In this document: in pieces, positions 1 to 5,004 of the stretch | How the letters are laid out: every line of letters starts with the position of its first letter | How positions within the stretch are numbered: position 1 is the stretch's first letter | Origin: Aquincolibacterium sp964606385 | GTDB taxonomy: Bacteria; Omnitrophota; Omnitrophia; Omnitrophales; Aquincolibacteriaceae | Length of the DNA: 7,560 nt | NCBI GenBank assembly: GCA_964606385.1 | Contig: CAZSFZ010000038.1 | Coordinates: 1-7,560, forward strand | Direction of reading: 5' to 3' | Notes under the pieces: generated by a model | Seen by the model: only the letters and a program-made list of their open reading frames with translations | The model's database searches: none | Told to the model about the DNA's origin: nothing | Program-made: the position numbers and the translations under genes

Positions 1-1001
1 TCGTACCAGGACACGAGCTTGAAGAAGCGTTTTTCGCCCTTGAGGTTGTTCTGGAGCGTCGCGAGCGAATCGTAGATCGAGGAGCGCTCATCGTGAATGA
101 AGTCCGTCGACACGAGTTCTTCATCTGTCACGCCAAGGATCCCCTTGAGGTAAGACTGGGAGGCTTTTTTGAGAAGCCCGTCGATCTCTTCGATCGAAGT
201 ATCCTTCTGGGAACGGAAGGTAAGATCGACCACGGAAACGTCCGGAGTGGAAACGCGGAACGCCATCCCCGTGAGTTTGCCTTTCGTGGCCGGCAGCACT
301 TCGCCAACAGCCTTGGCAGCACCGGTCGAGGACGGGATGATATTGATCGCCGCCGCGCGTCCGCCGCGCCAATCTTTTTTGGAGGGGCCGTCCACGGTCT
401 TCTGCGTGGCGGTGTACGAATGGATCGTGGTCATAAGACCGGTTTCGATCCCGATGCCCTCTTTGAGGAGCACGTGCACGAGCGGCGCGAGGCAGTTCGT
501 GGTGCAGGAGGCATTGGAAACGATATTGTGCTTGGCGCTGTCATATTCCTGCTCATTCACGCCGATCACAAGCGTCTTCACTTCCCCTTTGCCGGGAGCG
601 CTGATGATGACTTTTTTGGCGCCGGCCGCAAGATGGAGTTTCGCTTTTTCAGAATCCGTGAAAAGACCGGTGGATTCGATCACATAATCCACGCCGAGGG
701 CTTTCCATGGGAGCTGATCCGGGGTTTTGGTGGCCATGACGCATTTGGTCTTGTGGCCGTTCACAACAAGCGTATCGGCATCTTCGGCGGCAGGATTGCT
801 CTTTTCTGTGCTCACAGCGTGCTTGAAACGGCCATGGACGGAATCATACTTTATCTGATAAGCAAAATAATCCGCATCCGTCGAAATATCGACGACGGCG
901 ACCACATCGATCTCCTTGCCGAGCAAGCCCTGATCGCAGATCGCCTGGAATACCAACCGTCCGATACGTCCAAAACCGTTAATACCGACCTTTAATGCCA
1001 T
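1..1001 (-). CDS. gap: Type I glyceraldehyde-3-phosphate dehydrogenase, 3' end beyond window
   Basis: Cytosolic glycolytic enzyme that oxidises and phosphorylates glyceraldehyde 3-phosphate to 1,3-bisphosphoglycerate with NAD. 333 codons are visible, and the reading frame runs off the left edge just after VSWY, about 25 residues short of the usual C-terminus. The N-terminal NAD fold opens with KVGINGFGRIGR (residues 4-15). An Asp sits at the end of the second strand (VVAVVD, D38), which favours NAD over NADP. The active site reads SNASCTTNC with catalytic Cys166, and HSYTATQ gives His194. A segment at about residues 61-75 (HAVSTEKSNPAAEDA) is longer than in E. coli GapA and shifts the catalytic numbering to that of kinetoplastid glycosomal GAPDH. 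The ATG at 1001 is fixed by the universal N-terminus and by AGGAGG at 1008-1013, six bases upstream. The gene has its own strong promoter and lies 123 bp after the kinase gene. The family call is certain. Confidence 0.98.
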   Translation of the reverse strand, partial: MALKVGINGFGRIGRLVFQAICDQGLLGKEIDVVAVVDISTDADYFAYQIKYDSVHGRFKHAVSTEKSNPAAEDADTLVVNGHKTKCVMATKTPDQLPWKALGVDYVIESTGLFTDSEKAKLHLAAGAKKVIISAPGKGEVKTLVIGVNEQEYDSAKHNIVSNASCTTNCLAPLVHVLLKEGIGIETGLMTTIHSYTATQKTVDGPSKKDWRGGRAAAINIIPSSTGAAKAVGEVLPATKGKLTGMAFRVSTPDVSVVDLTFRSQKDTSIEEIDGLLKKASQSYLKGILGVTDEELVSTDFIHDERSSIYDSLATLQNNLKGEKRFFKLVSWY

Positions 1002-1075
1002 TTGCTGCCTCCTGGGATGTGAATCCGCTGTGAGTAGTGAAGAATACGGGGGGAAAACATTTCAAATTTCCGCTA

Positions 1076-1103
1076 ATTATAAGCGCGCGCTGACGGGTGT
1101 CAA
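1076..1103 (-). promoter_or_regulatory. Consensus sigma70 promoter of the GAPDH gene
   Basis: On the minus strand a perfect -35 box TTGACA (1098-1103) is followed by a 16-bp spacer and a perfect -10 box TATAAT (1076-1081). The predicted start of transcription is near 1069, giving a leader of about 68 nt before the ATG at 1001. The promoter lies wholly in the 123-bp gap after the kinase stop codon. Two exact consensus hexamers at near-optimal spacing suggest strong, factor-independent expression, as expected for a glycolytic gene. I see no clear operator or terminator in this gap. Assignment is by sequence only. Confidence 0.85.
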
Positions 1104-1124
1104 GGAATTCCACAGAGGAAGCCG

Positions 1125-3071
1125 CTAAACGGGAAGGCTGAAAAAGAACCGGGAGCCTTTGCCGAACTCGCTTTCGAACCAGACGCGCCCGCCGTGGAGC
1201 TCCACGATCGCCTTGGCAATGGAAAGGCTGAGCCCGGTCCCCTTCTTTTGCACCAAAAAAGCGTCCGTGAATTGCTGGAATTTCTGAAAAACCCTCGGAA
1301 GATTCTCTTCGGCGATTCCGGCCCCTGTGTCTTCCACGCAACACTCGATTTCTCTCTCGCTTCGCCGCAGTCGGATCGTGACGGAACCCGTCTCCGTGAA
1401 TTTCACGGCATTGTCGATCAGATTTTTCAGGACCTGCGCGATGCGGTCCCGGTCCGCGTGGAGGGTGGTGTTCTCGCAAAGGGCCTCGACTTTTAAATCG
1501 ATCCCCCGCGGCGCGGCAAATTCCTTGTAGGGCGCCAGCGTTTTCTGGGCGAGCTCGGCAAGATCGATCTCTTGCTTTTGAAGGTCCATTTTGCCCGCTT
1601 CGATCTTGGAAATGTCCAAGAGGTCCTTGATGAGCCGGATGAGCCTGTCGATCGCGTCCTTGCTGATCCGGAGGAATTTTCGCTGTTTTTCGGTCAACGG
1701 GCCGAGGAGCTCCTCCTGGATCATCTGGATCGATTCCGACGCGATCATGAGCGGATTTTTAAGCTCGTGGGACACCATCGAGACGAATTCGCTTTCGATC
1801 TCGTTCAGACGCTGCAGCACTTCATTGCGTTCCCGGAGCGCTTCTTCGGCTTTTCGCAAAAGCCCCAGCTCCTTTTTGTCGGTGACGTCATAGAGCATTC
1901 CCTGGTAGCCGTCCACTTCGCCGTGGGCATCCTTGGTGAACGTGGTAAAGAGCGTGACATAGATCTCGCGCGCGCGGGCCGTCCGGAGGGACATTTCCCT
2001 GATCTCCACGCCTCCCCGGTCCGCCAATTCTTCGAAGAATCGGGTCCGGTCATTTCGGCCCGGCCAGAATGTTTCCGGAAGAAAGGGATGGTTGATGATC
2101 TTCCAGGGATCTTCGACTTCCAGAAGCTTTAGAAAGGCCTTGTTCGCGAAGGTCACCACCCCGTTGAGATCCATGGTGAAGACGCCGTGGGTCGCGTTCT
2201 CCAGCCAGTGGCGGTTCACGCGTTCCTCTTCCTCGAGTTTTTTGCGGACGGCCAGAAAAATATCCGTTTGGGTCACGATCCCGAGGAGTTTTTTTTCATC
2301 CATCACCACGAGGTGGCGGATACGCTTCTCCTCGATGATCCGGGTCGCGTTATAAATGCTGCAATCCGGAGGGACGCAGATCAGCTTGGCCGACATGACC
2401 TCGTCGACGGACATTTTTCGGGCGTCCTTTTGAGAAGCCACTACTTTCTTAAAAAGATCGCGTTCCGTGATGATGCCGGAGGGGTCCGCGCCCTGGGAGA
2501 CCAGGATGCATGAGATGTTTCGCTCCGCCATGATCCGGGCGGCCTCAACCACAGACGTTCCTCGCGGTATGGCGGCCACGTTATCGGTCATGATCTCGCT
2601 GATATTTCGCCACATGCCGTAAGAAGCGAGTGCCTGCGTGAGGTCGGTCAAAGTCACGATGCCGAGGAGATTTCCGTCCTGGATCACCGGAAGCCGTTTG
2701 ATATTCTTGGACTCCATCATGCGGCTTGCCTCAAGGATGGAAAGGGCCGGGCCGGCGGAGATAACAGGCGACGTCATGATGCCAGCGACCTTGGGGACAG
2801 AAGCAAGGTCTTGCGACACGACTTTTTTCAGCATATCGCGTTCGCTCACGATGCCGCAGATCGAGCCCTTAGGATCCGACACAAGGATGCAAGAGACATT
2901 TTTTTCAGCCATGCGTTGGGCGGCTTCCACCGCGGTCGCTTCCGGAGAAATGGTCAGGACCTCTCGGACCATGACGTCTTTGAGCTGAAGCCAGGGGCGC
3001 GAAGCGTGAAGAGAATGTTTGGGAAGTTCCGGGACCGGATCGGGGCTGGTTCGATTTTTTTCTGATGTCAT
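1125..3071 (-). CDS. Soluble hybrid-input sensor histidine kinase: four CBS domains, PAS, HisKA, HATPase_c
   Basis: A 648-residue cytoplasmic two-component kinase with no signal peptide or membrane segment. Domains in order: four CBS motifs at about residues 30-85, 96-150, 157-212 and 223-277 (two Bateman modules), a PAS domain at about 285-400, a short helical linker at 400-430, a HisKA dimerisation domain with phospho-acceptor H435 in VSHELKNP, and a HATPase_c domain. The ATPase has the N box (QVLKNLIDNAVKFT, 546-559), G1 box DTGAGI (581-586), F box (about 594-601) and G2 box GTGLSLS (611-617). CBS pairs in other proteins bind AMP, ATP, S-adenosylmethionine or similar ligands, so an energy or metabolite signal is a reasonable inference, but the ligand is not readable here. 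No receiver domain is fused and no response regulator is in the window. The start at 3071 is chosen over 3119 because an SD site precedes it and it begins 1 bp after the fmt stop codon, suggesting translational coupling. Confidence 0.93.
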   Translation of the reverse strand: MTSEKNRTSPDPVPELPKHSLHASRPWLQLKDVMVREVLTISPEATAVEAAQRMAEKNVSCILVSDPKGSICGIVSERDMLKKVVSQDLASVPKVAGIMTSPVISAGPALSILEASRMMESKNIKRLPVIQDGNLLGIVTLTDLTQALASYGMWRNISEIMTDNVAAIPRGTSVVEAARIMAERNISCILVSQGADPSGIITERDLFKKVVASQKDARKMSVDEVMSAKLICVPPDCSIYNATRIIEEKRIRHLVVMDEKKLLGIVTQTDIFLAVRKKLEEEERVNRHWLENATHGVFTMDLNGVVTFANKAFLKLLEVEDPWKIINHPFLPETFWPGRNDRTRFFEELADRGGVEIREMSLRTARAREIYVTLFTTFTKDAHGEVDGYQGMLYDVTDKKELGLLRKAEEALRERNEVLQRLNEIESEFVSMVSHELKNPLMIASESIQMIQEELLGPLTEKQRKFLRISKDAIDRLIRLIKDLLDISKIEAGKMDLQKQEIDLAELAQKTLAPYKEFAAPRGIDLKVEALCENTTLHADRDRIAQVLKNLIDNAVKFTETGSVTIRLRRSEREIECCVEDTGAGIAEENLPRVFQKFQQFTDAFLVQKKGTGLSLSIAKAIVELHGGRVWFESEFGKGSRFFFSLPV

Positions 3072-3072
3072 A

Positions 3073-4014
3073 TTAATCCTTTTCGGAAAGAACCGCGCCT
3101 GGCGGGAAACGCCTGCCACGGACGAAGTCGGCGCCCGACATGACCTTCTTCCCTTCAGGTTTTACTTTGAGGACTTTCAGGACCCCGCTCTTTGCGGCGA
3201 TCTGAACCCCGCCGTCTTTGTCGATCGCCAGGAGCGTTCCGGGTTTTGGGGCGGTGGAGGAACCCGCGAGCCCGGTTTCAACCAGTGAGACGCGCTCGCC
3301 TTTGATGAAACAATAGGCTCCCGGCCAGGGCTGAAGCCCGCGCACCTTGCGGTCCATCGCTTCCGCCGTCATTGCGGCAAAAGACAGTTCCCCGTCCTGT
3401 TTTGTGAGCTGCGGGGCGAGCGTGGCCTCGGCCTCGTTTTGAGGCGTTCCCTTTAGCTTTCCGTCTTTGATCTGGTCGAGGACTTTTTTGAGGATCCCGT
3501 ACGCGTAGCGGGCCAATTCCGAAGTGAGCTGGGCCGCGTCCGCACGGGGATCGATCGGGATCTTTTCCTGGTAGTAAATATCACCCGCGTCGAGTTTTTC
3601 GGCAATATCGATAATGCTCACGCCTGTTTCTTTGTCCCCGTTCAGGATCGGCCAGTGGATGGGCGCGGAACCCCGGTATTTCGGCAAAAGCGACGGGTGG
3701 ACGTTCAGCCGGTACTTCGGGATCTGGAGCAGGCTGGACGGGATCAGTTTTCCGTAGGAGGCTACGACAAAGATGTCCGGGCGTAGCGCGATGAGGTCTT
3801 GAGCGACCTGGGGATCTTTGAGTTTGGCGAACTCAACGACGGGTAGTTTCTTGCTCTGACAATAGTCGAACACTTCACTCGATTCCAGTTTGAGGCCGCG
3901 CCCCTTTTTTTTAGGGGGCGTCGTAACGACAAGGACCAGTTCCATGCCGGAATGAAGACACGCCTCGAGGGCCTTGATGGAGAACGCGTCGGATCCGAAG
4001 AAAACGATTTTCAT
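3073..4014 (-). CDS. fmt: Methionyl-tRNA formyltransferase
   Basis: Transfers a formyl group from 10-formyltetrahydrofolate to the amino group of Met-tRNA(fMet), making the initiator used in bacterial translation. The protein is 313 residues, close to E. coli Fmt (315). The N-terminal catalytic Rossmann-like domain starts MKIVFFGSDAFS. The conserved active-site stretch LNVHPSLLPKYRGSAPIHW (about residues 103-121) supplies N104 and H106, and LDAGDI supplies D142, matching the Asn-His-Asp triad of the family. The C-terminal OB-like tRNA-binding domain follows (from about residue 205, including VRGLQPWPGAYC). An in-frame ATG at 4047 would add 11 residues (MRFARCPLRDL) encoded by a repeat, so I take the ATG at 4014, which matches the family start. 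No convincing SD precedes 4014. The gene sits downstream of def, as is common, but separated from it by a GC-rich repeat, and it runs directly into the kinase gene. Confidence 0.97.
   Translation of the reverse strand: MKIVFFGSDAFSIKALEACLHSGMELVLVVTTPPKKKGRGLKLESSEVFDYCQSKKLPVVEFAKLKDPQVAQDLIALRPDIFVVASYGKLIPSSLLQIPKYRLNVHPSLLPKYRGSAPIHWPILNGDKETGVSIIDIAEKLDAGDIYYQEKIPIDPRADAAQLTSELARYAYGILKKVLDQIKDGKLKGTPQNEAEATLAPQLTKQDGELSFAAMTAEAMDRKVRGLQPWPGAYCFIKGERVSLVETGLAGSSTAPKPGTLLAIDKDGGVQIAAKSGVLKVLKVKPEGKKVMSGADFVRGRRFPPGAVLSEKD
3077..3083 (-). promoter_or_regulatory. Ribosome binding site that decides the kinase start
   Basis: The minus strand reads AAAAGGA, five bases before the ATG at 3071. 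It lies inside the last codons of fmt, whose TAA stop occupies 3073-3075. The in-frame ATG at 3119 would add 16 residues (beginning MAGVSRQARF) encoded wholly inside fmt and lacks such a site. The site therefore supports the shorter protein and coupled translation of fmt and the kinase. Confidence 0.7.
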
Positions 4015-4020
4015 AAGATC

Positions 4021-4085
4021 GCGCAACGGACAACGCGCAAAGCGCAACGCAGGGCTTTTCGTTGTGCATTGACCGTTTCGCGTTG
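4021..4085. repeat. GC-rich imperfect inverted/direct repeat between def and fmt
   Basis: The 78-bp def-fmt spacer is made largely of variants of the words GCGCAACG and CAACGCG. GCGCAACG occurs exactly at 4021-4028 and 4042-4049. The second copy can pair with CGTTGTGC at 4060-4067 (one G-U pair) around a 10-nt loop. CAACGCG at 4031-4037 is the exact reverse complement of 4079-4085, giving an outer arm. This looks like a dispersed, hairpin-forming intergenic repeat rather than a gene. It is not followed by a T-run on the minus strand, so I do not call a terminator. It ends close to the fmt start codon and may explain the missing SD there. Confidence 0.7.
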
Positions 4086-4092
4086 AGCCAAT

Positions 4093-4596
4093 TTACATTC
4101 CTCTGTTCTTCAATTCGTTGTACTTCATGATCATTTCTTCCCGTTTCTTTCCTTTGAAATGATCGATCAGCAGTATGCCGTTCAGATGGTCCATTTCGTG
4201 CTGGATGACCCGGGCGAAGAAATCTTCGACTTCAACGGTGTGTTTATGTCCGCGGCGGTCCTGGAAAGTCAACAGGAGCTTGGTCGCGCGCAGGATCTCC
4301 GCGGAAATGCCTGGGACGCTCAGGCAGCCTTCGGCCGCCACCGCGGAACCGGATCTTTTCTCGATGACGGCGTTGACCATAACATGTTCCTCGCCTTTCC
4401 GCATGTTCGGGCAGGCAATGAAGATCTGCTGGGAGATCCCGATCTGGGGCGCGGCAAGGCCCACGCCGTCCGAGACATGCATCGTTTCGATCATGTCGTC
4501 AAAAAGCTTCTGCATCGCGGGGCCGAAATCGGCGACCGGAGCCGCTTTTTTCTTTAAAACCGGATCGGGATAAGTCCGGATCTTAAGTTTTGCCAT
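4093..4596 (-). CDS. def: Peptide deformylase
   Basis: Metalloenzyme that removes the N-formyl group from nascent proteins in the cytosol, reversing the step introduced by the neighbouring fmt product. The 167-residue length is typical. All three family motifs are intact: GVGLAAPQIG (residues 44-53), EGCLSVPG (89-96) and QHEMDHLNG (132-140). Metal ligands are C91, H133 and H137, and the general base is E134. Upstream of the ATG at 4596 the minus strand carries AGGGA five bases away, a weak but usable SD. An extended -10 promoter lies in the ppnP-def gap, so def and fmt may be transcribed from there as well as by read-through from priA-ppnP. Confidence 0.98.
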   Translation of the reverse strand: MAKLKIRTYPDPVLKKKAAPVADFGPAMQKLFDDMIETMHVSDGVGLAAPQIGISQQIFIACPNMRKGEEHVMVNAVIEKRSGSAVAAEGCLSVPGISAEILRATKLLLTFQDRRGHKHTVEVEDFFARVIQHEMDHLNGILLIDHFKGKKREEMIMKYNELKNRGM

Positions 4597-4646
4597 AAGG
4601 GTCCCTATATCAAAAAAGAGTCGAAAGGCTTGGGCATCATGTGGAA

Positions 4647-4655
4647 ATTATAACA
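4647..4655 (-). promoter_or_regulatory. Extended -10 promoter candidate for def
   Basis: The minus strand reads TGTTATAAT: an exact TATAAT (4647-4652) preceded by the TGn extension. No good -35 hexamer is present at 16-18 bp spacing, which extended -10 promoters can tolerate. Predicted transcription would begin near 4640, about 44 nt before the def ATG. The position in the only spacer between ppnP and def supports a role, but an AT-rich hexamer can arise by chance. Confidence 0.5.
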
Positions 4656-4661
4656 CAACAG

Positions 4662-4676
4662 CCTACTTTAAGTAGG
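4662..4676. repeat. Perfect 15-bp palindrome spanning the ppnP stop codon
   Basis: CCTACTT (4662-4668) and AAGTAGG (4670-4676) are exact inverted arms around one central base. The palindrome covers the last codons and the TAG stop of ppnP. It sits where the -35 region of the def promoter candidate would lie. It could be a small operator or a chance consequence of the codons, and as an RNA it would form only a 5-bp stem. Function unknown. Confidence 0.4.
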
Positions 4677-4977
4677 AGCAGCAATAGTCGGTGATCCGGT
4701 TCACTTTGAGTTTAAATCGGGAATTTGCCGCCACCTCGAAAGACTCGCCGCCCTTCACAGGCCGCCAGGAGTCTTGTCCCGGGAGCTGGACCTTCAGGTC
4801 GCCGTCCAGGATCTCCATGAGCTCTTTATCCGCGGTGCCGAACTCGTAATCCCCCGGCATCATGATCCCGAGGGTTTTCTTGGAACCGTCCGGGAAAAGC
4901 ACCGTCCGGCTTGTGACCTTTCCGTCAAAATAAACATTGGCCTTTTTTACGATCGTGACATTTTTGAATTCTTGCAT
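4663..4977 (-). CDS. ppnP: Pyrimidine/purine nucleoside phosphorylase (PpnP/YaiE family, DUF1255)
   Basis: Small cupin-like enzyme. The E. coli homologue PpnP (YaiE) splits several nucleosides with phosphate to release the base and ribose 1-phosphate, a salvage reaction. The 104 residues match this family along most of their length: NVYFDGKVTSRTV (14-26), a core LGIMMPGDYEFGTADKELM (36-54), the GDLKVQLPG strand-turn (59-67) and the C-terminal DYCCSYL (97-103). It is about 10 residues longer than the E. coli protein at the N-terminus (MQEFKNVTIV). The start at 4977 is supported by AAGGAA at 4983-4988. It follows priA by only 27 bp, so the two are probably co-transcribed. This gene is an unusual guest in the common priA-def-fmt cluster. 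The specific substrate is inferred from the family. Confidence 0.9.
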   Translation of the reverse strand: MQEFKNVTIVKKANVYFDGKVTSRTVLFPDGSKKTLGIMMPGDYEFGTADKELMEILDGDLKVQLPGQDSWRPVKGGESFEVAANSRFKLKVNRITDYCCSYLK

Positions 4978-5004
4978 GCGTTTTCCTTTCTGACTCTGAG
5001 TGGG

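Noticed and set aside
93..995. 300-codon open frame on the plus strand antisense to the GAPDH gene
   Set aside because: The minus-strand protein is an unmistakable, complete-motif GAPDH. The antisense frame is a low-complexity Arg/Gly/Asp-rich shadow produced by GC-rich codon use and has no recognisable domain.
1572..2132. 186-codon plus-strand frame inside the kinase gene
   Set aside because: It lies opposite the intact PAS-HisKA coding region, has no family resemblance and no SD site.
3072..3119. Longer kinase start at 3119
   Set aside because: It would overlap fmt by 47 bp, lacks an SD, and adds residues outside any domain; the ATG at 3071 has an SD.
4015..4047. Longer fmt start at 4047
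   Set aside because: The extra 11 residues are encoded by the GC-rich repeat and precede the family-typical MKIVFFG start.
4159..4573. Overlapping plus-strand frames opposite def
   Set aside because: Deformylase motifs on the minus strand are complete, so these are antisense shadows.
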